64,000 nucleotides of DNA from Vitellaria paradoxa (lineage: Eukaryota; Streptophyta; Magnoliopsida; Ericales; Sapotaceae): NCBI GenBank assembly GCA_019916065.1, contig CM034239.1:36790419-36854418 (forward strand), read 5' to 3'. A program made the position numbers and the translations under genes. A model generated the notes under the pieces. It searched no databases, had not been told where the DNA came from, and was given only the letters and a program-made list of their open reading frames with translations. Each line of letters begins with the position of its first letter. Position 1 is the stretch's first letter. Below are positions 1 to 13,000 of this stretch, one piece after another.

Positions 1-514
1 TCAAACCTGCATGAAAGAGGCAAACAATGCTTTAATTACATCGTAGTTATAAACAACCAAACTAAAAACCAGCTCTAAGAGATGGTGTCAATTAAATAAA
101 ACGCAAAGCCTAAAAGCATTAATCATCCATCAGCTCTCCACTTATTCATTTCTATTGATTATATGGCTACTGATGGTATGGATCAGTCTGGTCAACCACA
201 GTTGTGCATCATTAATTTGGTTATCACTGAGAAAATGTCATTACATTAGTGTTACATGTCAACATTTTCCAATGAAAAAACCAACTGATATCAACATTAT
301 CCAGGTTTGAAAATCATAGCCAGTATCATCAGAACAGGCCGAATTTTGCCTTGGAGATCCAGAGTGGGACCATGAAAGTTGTCCATGGTCCTCTCGTGCA
401 AGAAGTTTAAAATTGTCAACAATTCTTGATCCACAAGCATGCCATTGTACACTGTTGCATTATTTACACTCCAAAATAGGGGAAATCAGGAATCTTGAGT
501 AGATAAGTTATTAC

Positions 515-1009
515 CCATCCATTTCTGGCATTTGTAGATCCATGAAGCAAGCATCAAAGTTATGGGGAGGTTTAAGCATTGCTAAAGCAGCCTTTCCACT
601 ATCTACGCAAGTAACAATTGCTCCATACTTCTTTAAAGCACCTTCTGCCACTCTTCTGTTAACAACATTGTCGTCCACCACCAAGATTCGCTTGCTTCTA
701 AGAAGGGTTCCGAGAGTTGATGGTTTTCCTCTATTTAGCTGCCTCTTGCCAATTCCAAGCACTTCTTGGAAATTGGAAATTAGCATACTTAATCGAAGAG
801 GCTTCCTTAGCACATCATCCACTAAACCAGCCGATTTAAGTTCATTGCACTTGGCAAGGTTTATAGAGGTGGCCAATAAAAATATTTTTGGCATGCCTTG
901 TGGGGCTTCTGTTCTGCCATTTGGTCTGAGCTCTTTGAGCAGATGAGGGAATGGAAGAGTGGTAGCCATATCTTTGTCAACAAGAACCATAGCAATATGT
1001 GATGATAAA
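515..1009 (-). CDS. HK2: HK2 exon 12: end of pseudo-receiver and receiver domain
   Basis: This exon follows the 5.6-kb intron 11. The acceptor ATGTCCAG at 1010 completes a Cys codon split TG|T with exon 11, and the donor GG|GTAATAAC at 514 splits the final Gly of MPEMDG. It encodes the end of the receiver-like domain ([23 protein letters not shown]) and then the true receiver. The acidic pair is in [19 protein letters not shown] (about residues 1125-1126) and the phospho-acceptor Asp is in [12 protein letters not shown] (about residue 1170). The Lys and the terminal helices of the receiver must lie in exons left of base 1. I found no match to them in bases 1-514, which are read as intron. Confidence 0.93.
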
Positions 1010-4000
1010 CTGGACATAATAACCAACAAAAATCATCAGCAAGATCAAAAAAACTACACAATACCATATAGCGAAGGCTATTCAAAATTCCAAATTCAAA
1101 TGACCTACCATCATCACTTCAGTAATAGTATAACAATAATGTGTACTAGTCACATGGAGAAACATTAGGAATAAAGGGGATAAAAATAAAACAAACAAAG
1201 CAAACAACAGTGCAGCAGCAATGAAGCTCACATTTGTCTACACAATCAGGATTCAAAGCTTAAGAAACATTGCACCATGTCTACAATTAATATTTAGACA
1301 TAATTATGATGGTTTTCACATCCAAAATTTTTATTTCCTCTAAAAAGATGATATGGCTGGACTTGTAGGAATACTTGGACAAATTTAGATGATGGAGCAG
1401 CCTAATAGGATGACTTTAAACATGGACACTTGGCATTTCAAGACAAGATCAAGAGGTGATGATGGAAGTTATCCCAAGGACACATGGTAGTGTAGGAGAA
1501 AGGTAGTTTCCCATAATATGAATGTAATTACTGGTATTTAGGGGAAGCTATTAGTCTTGTATCCTGTATATGTATAAAGCATTATGAATGGATCCTTCAA
1601 CACTTGATCAATAAAAAGTTTGGATTACTCATTCTGTCTTCAAAGAGATGCTTCACAACTTTGTCACTACCAAGGTAAGTGTACAGATCTTTCTTTTCCA
1701 TCATTCCATCACTTTATTCATTGTTTCCAATGAACCAGTTGTAATTCAGTCTTCTCTTTCAAGTCAATTATTATTTCTTTTTAAATTATTACTAAAACTG
1801 GTGTTTTGACAAGGTCATAAAAATTGCTACGAATAAACATACTACATTACGATTAGAATAGAAAGTTAATTGAACTTGAAGTCATGCACAGTTATTTCAT
1901 ATCAATGTATTTGTATCTACAGATTCCATATGGCTCTTTGAAGGATGAATATTAGTGTTTTACCAAAAGGTCTCTGCTTTTAGGAGGTCTGCTCCTCTCC
2001 CAGCCCCACAACTCAAGACAACAAAACCTTAGCCTCAAACTAGTTAAGTCAACATTCTCTTCCTCCATTCATTTTTATCACGGGTTATGTTTTCCATAAG
2101 GTTATGTAAAATTAGATATTTCCTCACAATTTTAGTTCATATAATCTTAGTCTAGCTTTTGTTTTCTTCACCCTTTCTCCGTAAATCTACTCACTTTTCT
2201 TTAAACGTGCATCCCTAAGTCTACGTTGGACATGACCAAATCATTTTAAACGATATTCTCTCAACTTTTCTTCTACTAGCAGAACCTAATTTTTTTTTCC
2301 CAAATATTTATTTCTTATCCTATCATTTCTTGTATTACAACACTCCATCTTACCATTCTCATTTCGGGTACAATCATCTCATAAGAGTATTAATTCTTAG
2401 GCACAACACTCTGTATCATAAAATATAGTTGGTCTTATAATTGTCTTATAAAATTTTCTTTTCAGTTTAATAGGTATTATTCTTTAGTTACATTAAAACA
2501 CCCGAGGAGCTTCTCCAGTTTAACTACTTAGCTTGGATCCTAAGGATAACATCCTCATCAATCCTTCCATTTGCATAAATAATTGATCCACGATATCGAA
2601 AATAATCACTTTTTGGCATTGAAAAATTATTTGTATCACTTCCAACAATTCTTACACTAGTAAATGCTCCATCATACATGTTCTTGACCACTTTAGTATA
2701 TTTCATAGCAACTGCTTTCTTTTCCAACAACCACTATAAAATTTCTCACCTTGTCATATGCCTTCTCTAAGTTGACAAAAATCATGCAAATATCTTTTCT
2801 CTTTTCTCGATATTTTTCCATCATGAGTCAACAGCAATGTCAGTTTCCCATCATTTGTTTGCATCTGATAGCATTATTTTTTTGTGGGGCAGATCTAGGG
2901 ATGTAAAATGAAGAGGCCTGATTTTTGACCCACCCACACCCTTGAGTCTGAGCTTGGGTCACCTTGGCCCGACTCATTGACCCGACCCATTGCCCTGCCC
3001 CTCTTCTTTCTCTAGTTCATTTCTCTATTTACTTACTGTTTTGTTTTTCTTTTCCTCGTCTTTCCTTCGGGGCCTCACCTTGCCCCACCCCCTCTCTCTC
3101 CCTCCCATCTCCAACGGTCTAATTGCCATTTTCTTTTTTTTTATTTTTCACCTTATTTGTTGTGGACCCCACCCACCCACCTGCCCGCTTTCTCCCCCCT
3201 CCCTCCAACGATCTGATGATCCCTTTTCCCCCCTTAGAAACCTACCCCTCTCTCCAATGTAAAAATAACGATTTATTCGTTAAAGATTCTAATTTTATTT
3301 CAAGTGTTTTTCTAATTTTAAGTGTCATTTTTTTTTTGTAAATCAAAATTATTTATTGCATTAATTTATTTTAAGAGTTAAGACCAGTTGGATAATTATA
3401 ATATTTTAAATTTTCTAATTTATTTAAAAATATTTTTAAAAATATTAAAAATAGTTAGGGTCAATGGGCGAGGGTCGAATTAATCTGGCCTTGACCCAAT
3501 CTAGCCCAACTCGCTTTTCAAGGACAGCTAGTGTCGGGAGCAAAGAGGGTCGGGGCGACCCTTTTACATCCCTGGGCAGATCCTCTTCAGTTGGGTCAAC
3601 TCAAGTGTATGTTGCTTTGTTTTGAAGCACTATCTAGTTTAAAAGTTAATTTAGACAAAATCCAAATTGGTTACCAGAGGTAAAGTATCTAGTTTAAATG
3701 ATCTAGGCCAAATTTTAGGGTGTAAGGAGGGTTATTTGCCTATTTCCTTTCCTTGATTACCCTTGAGGGCATTTGTGATGGCCCATGTCAACTGGATGGG
3801 GTGATGGAGAAGTTTCCGAAGATTAGCTAGTTGTAAGGCAATATGCATCCAAATGAGCAAGGCTCATGCTCATTAAGAGTACATTGTCGAATCTGCCAAC
3901 TTACAATATATCATTGTTCTCGATGCATATTCCAGTGGTTAGAAGACTCGATAAATTTAGTAGACATTTTTTTAGGGTGGAATTAGTGAGGCTCCTAAGT

Positions 4001-7000
4001 TCCATTTAGTGAAATGGGTTGCAGTCTGTGGACTAGTGAAGTAAGGCGGTTTGAGTATTAGAAGATCGAAGCTCTCCATTGCCCCTTAGCTTGGGAAATG
4101 GTTATGCATATTTGTAGAGGAGAATTTGATATGCTATGGAGGTGAGTTGTTGCTTCCAAATATGGGGTCACCTGGGGGGGAGTGGAACTCAAATGTTGTG
4201 GTTGATTCTTATGGCATGGGTGTGTGGAGATGTGTTAGGTCTGTGTGACCGAAGTTTGTGGAATGTGATAGGCGAGCATGGCAAGAGGTAATAGGGTGTG
4301 TTTTTTGCGGCACGGATAAAGATGAGAGGATAGGCTTCAAGTGGAATTCCCCCCTTATTTTTTTCATCACAGAGAATTAGGAGGCAGCCATTGAGAAGTG
4401 TCTGGGGAGTGGGGATGGCTCTTAGTATTGACATATTATCTTGACGTTGAAACATTAATCATTGGGAATTCAGGGTGTTGACATATATAAGATATAGAAA
4501 TTTAAAAATTATAATTAGGAAATTATTTTCCTTTTCATTATAGGTTTTCTTATTGTTTCCTATTCTTATTCTAATTTAGTTTCCTATTTCTATTCTGATT
4601 CTACTTTGACACCTCTATAAATAAGGTTACTATTCTATTGTATTCAATACACACATTAATACAATTCTTTTCTCCTTCTTTTATTCTAATACAGGGAAAT
4701 GTTGGAGCTAATGCAAATGTTACATGACCTTAATATGGAGGGGAAAAGGGGGATGGAGGGACAATGAACTTTGGTAGGTGGTTTCTAAGTCAGGTTGCTT
4801 CTAGGTCACATCATTCTATCTTAGTCTTTTTTTTTGGGGGGGGAGGGGGGGGAAGAGGAGATAGCTTTCCCATGGTATAAACTCTGGGATGTGGGGATCC
4901 AACTGAGATAAACTTTCTTTATGAGGTGTGTGGTCTAAGGGACATTCTAACTTGAGACAATCTGCATAAAAGGAGGACAATCATAGTTAGTTGGGTGCTT
5001 TATGCAAATGCAATGGAGAGACTGTCTCCCAATTATTAGTGAGCTTTGGACTATCGCTTTGTCGTGTCTTAATATACATTGGGTGTTTTCTAAGAAGATG
5101 TCCAGTGTCAGAAGAATGGTGGGGTGCTCGAATCTCCCCCTCCCCCCCCCCCCAAAACAAAAAAAAGGAAGAAAGCGTGGAATTTGATTCCTTTTTATAT
5201 TGGTTGGTTAGACAGAAAAGGTTTTCAAGGAGAAGAGTTGCCTATAAATAGATTTAAGAGTTTGTTGTTGTCTACTTCGTAAAGTTGGGTGTCCAGGCCA
5301 GTCAATCCAGATGTATACATGTTCTTATACTTCGTAGGTTTTTTGGAAGTAGAGTGTAAGTCTTGGATCCTATAGTTGAATTCATTTTTTTTTTTTTTTT
5401 TTTTTGGTAATATGGCCAGCATCCCCTTGATGCATTTTCAATGTACTCCTTTTACTTGTCAAAAAATTAAAAAAAAAATTCTATTAGGAAAATAGCTTCC
5501 ATATTCAATCCACAAGGCATAAAACTAATTTGGTTCTATAATATTTTTGTCACACATCTTAGCCTAGCCTCAATCACAATCTCCCAAAGTTGTATAATGT
5601 GACTTATAAGCTTAATGCCTCAATAGTTGTTAACATTCTTGGATATCCCCTTTATTCATATAACATACTTTTCTTCCATTTGTTAGAGATCTTATTAGTA
5701 TGCAAGATCTTGTTAAACAACTTAGTCAACCAAGCTATACAATCATTCCCTAGCGATTTCAAAGCTTCAATCGGATTGCCATATAGATCTACAACTTTTC
5801 CTATCTTCATTCTTTTTATAACCTTCTTTACTTCGATAGTTTTACTAAGATCTCCCATTTTTTTTTTTTTTTTTGGTGGGCGGAAACTAATTAAATAGGG
5901 CATTTAGGAGGACTCCACCCTCGTCCAAGATGAGTTTTCCCCTCGTGTATATGTTAAATTTATTTTGCTGGGGCTCATGTTGTGTATTTATAAGAAGCCA
6001 AGTTTATACCCAAAAATAAAAATAGAACACAAGAAAAGACCAGCTAAACTAACAAAATGACTTTCAGGTGTGGCAACAAGAAGAAGAAGAAGAAGAAGAA
6101 GAAGAAGAAAGAGGAGGGGGCGGAAGATCTGACAACTATAGGGAGGATCCAATCAATATTTTAATGAAGTTATAGCAAACTTTGATCCTTCACAGAAATA
6201 AGAAGAAGTATTTTCCATGCCCTCCACTCTTTTTCCAAATAACACAAATATAATGAGTCACCACTTCCAACTTGAAATTGGTTCTTTTGAAATGAAAGTA
6301 GTGCAGTTTTTCATAATGGTTCATCTGATTCAGATAACCTATCAACCACATATTTTTCTCAATCAAAAGTATATCTGGGTCATGGTAGAAATTTTTCTGA
6401 GGTCTCTTTCTTATTATGATAAAATTGGTAGCCAGAGGAAAGATAATCATCACAGCATTTCTATTTGAGTGCCGTTATTTATTCATTTATTTATTGATAA
6501 AACTGAAGCATTTTTTATTTTTTGTTTGGTGAATTAACTGAAATATATTGAGAACTTGCATATTCAATCTGTTCGTCACCACTCCAACCTATTGCCAAGC
6601 TTTTCACAAGTAAGCTGAGTGAATTAGTGAAAGGATTTTACCATGAGTTCGAGTTGCTAGAAAGATAAGCACATGCAGACTCCAGACTGAAAGCCACATG
6701 GGCGGATATTCCCAATCTCTGAAGATGATATCTGGTGACCTCAGCTCGGATGACTTTATCATCAACTACCAATGCCCTCAATCCACGGAACTCTGAAACA
6801 GCAGGATCACAATGCTGCCGCTTTGTATCCAAACAACTTATTTCTCCTTGTGTGAATGCTGCTGTAAATGAAAAAGTACTGCCTGTACCAGGTTCACTCA
6901 CAAACCCAATCTCTCCGCCCATGAGGTCCACCAAACGCTTGCTGATGCTCAGACCTATTCCAGTGCCACCATATGTTCGCGAAGTGGAACTATCAGCCTG

Positions 7001-10000
7001 CATAAACGGCATGAAAATTCGGCCTTGTGCTTCTGGAGGAATTCCCACACCAGTATCTTCAACAGTTACCAATAATCTGATCTTTCCAGTTTCCTCCCTC
7101 AAATCCACGCCACTTAAATTTTTAAATTTCTCCCAACTCTTCCGTCTGTCAACCACAGGAAAGCCACTCAATGTATTATAAGAGTTCTTTGACCAGTCCT
7201 GGACCAAGGTCAGGCTCTGTGTCAGCACTTTGTCCCTAACATCAAGTGGGAGCCACACTTCATCTGCCAGATGAACTGAGACAAATATGTGCCCTTTGTC
7301 ATGAGTGAACTGCAATCCAAACAAGTAATAAATTGCCGAACTAAAAATATGCAAAAAAAAAAAATTTCAACAAGATAAATATGCACAAGTTGGAAGAAGT
7401 TGGCTCTAGATACAATCATCTGATCAGCCTAACCTGATGTAGAGACCCTCAACGTCCACAAGTCCACATGCCCCAATTAAACTAATGTATGTAGCTAGTG
7501 GATGATCCTCATATTTTCTTAGCTAGGCAGTTTGACAACATAATATACATGCCAACATGAAATATCACTACCCTAGACCTGGAATGTATCATTTGAGTAA
7601 AATACAAAGACTTTTGTTTACTTATTATTTTGGGCCTCTTTAAAAAGAAAAGTATTTTTTTAGGGGGGGGGGGGAGAACAAACATTGAATAAATGCTGAA
7701 ACAGCACTTTCAGCAATAAGTTAATCTCTGTGTCAAAAGAATTGGGTGTAGAAAGATATGATAACTGCTCTCTAACCATAATGGGGAACTAAAGCCACAA
7801 GCAGCTCATCGTGGTTAATTGGAAGATATAAATTAACCTATCACGATTGACTAACATTTTACAGCAATAGAACATAGTAGGCGTCAATATCCAAGATTAA
7901 AATTAATCTATCCCCATTTATTCACATTTTAATATCCAAAACTAAAATCAATCTATTCCCATTGATTCACATTTTATAGCAATAGAACATGCTCCACTTT
8001 TAACATCCTAGATTAAAATCAACCACATGCTATCTGGAGGTCAAGTAAACAAATTAACAGTTGTGATGTTCCCGCATCCAATGAGTGCTTAAATTAATTT
8101 AATTGGAAAACAGAAATTGTTTGATGAAGTTTGTACCATGTAGATTGCAGTATTACAAGGCAAGATTATTGAACAAATTTAATATATCAGATGAATATGT
8201 CTCTAATCCAGTCCAACCTGTTTCCTAGAAAATGACACTGCAAAAACTAGCCATCTTTCATTAGAATGAACTAGTGTAAAATCATAATCAAACATAACTG
8301 CATTCACGTGCCTCAAGCACAAAAATAACCATTTTAAACAGCTATTTTTATAGAAAACCTGACAGAACATATGAAACTTCAAATATGGATTCTCCAAATG
8401 TTACGCTTGCCACCCCTCCCAAGGTACAGGGTAACTTCTCAAAACCAATAAACTAACCAAAAGAGAGAAAAGGGATTTCCCTGTACTTTAATTCTGCACA
8501 AAGAAAGAAAGTCTACAAACCATTAAGAGTTTGAAACAGAACCAACCTTGATTGAATTACCAACTAGATTAGTAATAATCTGCCGGAACCGCCCGGGATC
8601 TCCAACAACTACTGCAGGGACCTCATCAGAGACGTAAACAGCCAGCTTCTCTCACCCACAGTAACACAAACAACAAAGTCAATACAAGAACCACTATCAA
8701 GTCCAGCAGCAACAATGTCAACTAACCTATAAAATACATGTATGCATAAATAAATAAAACAAAAATTTAGCTGTCACCTCAATTCCCTTTTCATGAGATT
8801 TGGTGGAGAAAAGTGACAATACACTATCAAGAACATTACGCAGAACAAAATGTACAGCCTCAAGCTCAAGCCTGCCAGATTCTATCTTAGCTTGATCAAG
8901 AACCTCATTAATCAATGATATTAGATCTTTCCCACTAGCATGAGCAGTCCGGGCATAATCCAGTTGGGTTGCATCAAGATCTGTGTCCATTAGCATTTGC
9001 AGCATACCTGTATTTGAATTTGAAGCTGTATTCAGTAAATTGGTTTATCCAGATATCTGAAATATTAGTGAGAACCTAAATGATTTCTTAATTACCTAAA
9101 ACACCATTCATTGGAGTCCTGATTTCATGGGAAACCGTTGCAAGAAACTATCCAAAAAAAAAATCAGTTATATAGCAAAATTATCACATGCAAGTAATTC
9201 CGATGACAAAAACTATAAAGGAAAAGGTAAAATTTTATTAAAAAAACTGGAGAAAAGAGGATGCAGTTAAAGAGGAATTTTTGTATCTTAGATATCATTG
9301 TGGAATTGCCCATCCTTTCTGCCAGAAATAAGTTGTACCTGAGATTTTGCAACATCTGCAGCTTCAGCACGGTGTTTGAGCTCCATCATTTCCCGATAAT
9401 CATGTTCTACTTTTGCAATTCGGTTTATGGCTGCATGAAAGATATGGCCCAGAAGCAAAGTGATGACAAGAACTCCAACCGATGCTGTTATTGCAGTCCA
9501 AGGCGGAGGAGGCTTCTGCTTGAACCTGCAACCAGACAAAAACAACCTGAATTCGGATATATTCTTATCCAACATCCTTCCAAACATGTAAACTTATTTG
9601 CAAGTGATGGCAAGTGAAATGACCTGCAATGCATCTCATGTTTCCGAGCTGGATCACCAAAATCAAGGTTGCTAATGTGTAGTAAACCTGTATCAATGAC
9701 ATCAGTACCATACATTTTGATGGGTACAGTTTTGTTGGTTGTGTCATAAACATTCACAACGATCGTCTGTTTACTAGCAAGCTGGTGTAAAAGCTTCTCC
9801 ACTAGTGATGGGACATCATAAGATGCACCTAGATACCTATCAAAAAGCAAGCCACAAAATCAACAATCAAATCAGTTAGACAATAATACACAGATGCCCC
9901 CAAGGACGTCCATGCAATATTGAATCACAGGTTTTACATAAGAAATTATAATACTTCAAGGAGATTGATTTACCCCACGGTAGCATTAATGCGTTGCTCT

Positions 10001-13000
10001 GGTGTAGGAGTCAGAGGGAGCTGAGCATTGTATACAGAAAAAGTTAGTACAACTCCAAGGTGATTGGATTTCAGTAACTTAAAGGGAGATGTCAGAACCC
10101 CCTTTCCAGATGCTCTTGCTCGTAAGATGTTCTCACGATCTTCCTATAATAACAATGAGAAAAATGCGATATTTGGTGTTAGATAGGGCAATCAGCCTCA
10201 CAACTCAAAAATGTGATATTTGGGTTTGGCAGCAACCAGCCTTATAAAACAAATAATTCTCAAAAGAAATTTCATTGATACAAGCCTTTTAAGGGGTCTC
10301 ACAAATCACGATCTAGATCTGGGATGCCAGAATGAACAAGGTTAACCTATCCAGTAGATGGTCATTGGTACCAAGGGACAATTAAGTATTGCTTATAGCT
10401 TAATCAAAAGCTCCCTGACAATATGCATATTGCACAGGTGCCTAGGTCTGATAATATCTGAAAGAAAACCAGTCCCTTGGTTTTGAAGGCAGAACCATAA
10501 CCCAAGGTGGCCAACCAGAAAATAGTTCTTCACCCTGAATAATTTATATGAGAAATCTTCAAGTATGCCCAACCCCATCACCAAGTTTTTGACTTGGTGT
10601 GCTGGGCTGTACCCAATATATAAAATCAGAAATAGTCCCTGTAGTTACTGGGTAAGATAGAGTACATTGCCCCTCCCAAACCTCACATATACGGAAGCCT
10701 CGTGCACTGGGCCACCCTTATATAGAAGAGTGTGTATCTTCAAGTAATATTCTTCTCTCAAAATGAAAACAAATGCTGAGATCAATCATTACACTCATCT
10801 AACATGTCCAGAATCATGCTTACAAATTTTGTAAGGTCAATATCACTGTATAGCACTCAGTGACTAGTGCCATTATAAAAAGGCTTACTAGAGATAAAAG
10901 TAAAAGTTATTAGCTAGAAGAGAATAAAATTTGACATCACAAAGAAATAACAGAGCCCACAAGCTCAAACTGTACCTTTCCAGACATCATATCGATAGAA
11001 ACAATATGGGATACAGTTTCTTGAGAAAAAATAACCGGGGCATATTCATCTTGAGGTGGTGAAGGCTCCAATTTTTCAGGGGTACAGTCTTGGACTAGGG
11101 TTTGATCCTCAGTTTCCATTTTCTTTATTCTCCACCCATGTTGTTTCTCAAATTGTTCCCTTTCTGAATGAAGAACTCTCAAGGCATAGGCAACTCCACT
11201 AGTAAGTGGCCTCTCAAAAGCTGTTCTCTCAGTATATTCTCTAAATGTCTTCTGTGGGTTGAAAAAGAAATTATTAGGGTCAAAATTACTGTCACAAAAA
11301 AGATAAGTGTAATAGGAGAAGATGGCGGGCATAAGATTTATCACTGCATAAATCATATATGAACCATAGGCTCTTTAACAAAAATAAAAAGAGAAAAGGT
11401 AATGGGCAGAGAGCTTTACCTGATCAATAGCAGAAGGTTGTTTTCCGTGATGAAATGTCGAGACAAGGATAGCCAACGCATGAACATGGTTCATGCTTAC
11501 ATTAAACTGATCCTGCAGCATTCGGGCTCTTTCATCACACATGCAGGCGAGTGTCTCTTTCCTTCTGAAAACAATGTCCTCATTTAAGTGCCAAAATAGC
11601 CAAATGGATCCAGTCACCCCAGAAAAGACAAACATAATTAGAAGTTTCTTTCTCCATTTCCCAGCACTTCTTGAAGAACTCTGGGCTTGCAGTTGCTGTT
11701 GTTGTTTCTGCAGCTGATGATGATGAGTGATTGGCTGCAGCTGAAACAGTTTGTGCTTCTGATTTCCCCAAAAGTTTTCAGTTAAATAAATCATTACGCA
11801 GCTAAGTACTACTCCGAAAAGAGCCCACCAACAAGCTTTCACCAAACAGAAAGAAAAACTTTCACAGGGCTCTTTTGCACTGCCTCCAAATGCATTCATC
11901 TTCAATACATTCTGATCAAAACCAAAACCAGACAATCAAAGAAATCATTAAACAGTTTGTACAATCACTCTAGGCTTTTGCAAATTTCTCCCACTTATGA
12001 CTTACAAGTAAAACAAGGAAAAATTTTTGAACAAGTAACACAATAACATACAATTTACAGATGCAGCCTGGGAAGGCATGAAAAGACCACCTCAGATCAT
12101 CAAACCAATAAATAACCCAGGGAAAGTCGGATAAGTAATAGATACTACTCCTGATGACAAGTTTCACAACTCATTTAAATAAGAGATGATTTTTTTTCAG
12201 ATCAGCCAAGCATTTGTATCTACAACTCATTATAGTGATAATGCATAAACTCTGAAGCTCACAGTGAAATTTTTAAGCATTAAATGATGCAACCAAACAA
12301 CAAAGATTTAAATGAGTTACGAGAATTATTTTCGTATTCTTATTTCTATAATTCCACTTTTCACATCAGCTGACACTCCAACAAATTCTTGAAGCATCAA
12401 AAGTCTCTCTGCTGCCAGTTCTATAAAATTCTGATCATGGGTATTTTACTATCAAGAGGTATACCAGGAGAGCTTTCTACAATTGGGACTCTCATATGCA
12501 ACATAAGTAATAGTATAAATGAGCTATTTGGACTTTGAAAACTTAAATAATTTCTTCCCTTCTGGTTGCTATAAATAATTTCTTCCCTTCTGGTTGCTAT
12601 AGTCTAACTATTTTATTCAGTAGGCAGCCTGAGAAAAATTATCAAGAAACATATATAACAATTTGTATTTGGAACTTGGAACCTCCAAGCTTGAAATGCC
12701 AAAAACATTTCCCAAGTTAAAGAAAACACAAAAAGGTCATTGTTGATTTAGCATGACACACCTTTACCTCTTCACAGTTCTGACTGTTGGATGAAAATGT
12801 AGAATGAGAAGCAAAAGATAGGACCTTTTCGTCTGGCAAGGATACACAAAGTTTCCTGGGAATATTCTCATCTCGAGCAGGGCATTGATCCTGGAGTTCT
12901 ACATTTCCTCCAAAAATCCCATGCTGGCTTCCAAATTCCAGCTTCTCTGAGCAGAGAACCTTCAGAGCACAGGCTATATTACTTGGCAACAGTTCATACT

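Larger units (their letters stand above)
2837..5470 (+). mobile_element. L1-type LINE remnant (reverse transcriptase and zf-RVT region), interrupted by two insertions
   Basis: Plus-strand translations in shifting frames give a degraded plant L1-type [24 protein letters not shown] reads across the hAT insertion at 2,896-3,574. [17 protein letters not shown] lies near 3,615-3,665 and [16 protein letters not shown] near 3,876-3,922. [17 protein letters not shown] lies near 4,195-4,245. [20 protein letters not shown] lies near 4,702-4,760, just after the LTR-like insertion. [15 protein letters not shown] lies near 5,002-5,046 and resembles the zinc-binding C-terminal part of these elements. The 3' end (about 5,403-5,480) is a T-rich leader, ASPLMHFQ-like residues and a poly-A tail. 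Many stops make it non-functional. The 5' part (endonuclease and most of the polymerase) is missing, as in 5'-truncated LINE copies. It lies antisense to HK2. Confidence 0.7.

Noticed and set aside
299..475. A ~57-codon open minus-strand frame after HK2 exon 12, considered as the next HK2 exon
   Set aside because: Its translation (VYNGMLVDQELLTILNF) does not match the receiver C-terminus expected after MPEMDG, and the required G-FEATR block is absent. It is treated as intron 12.
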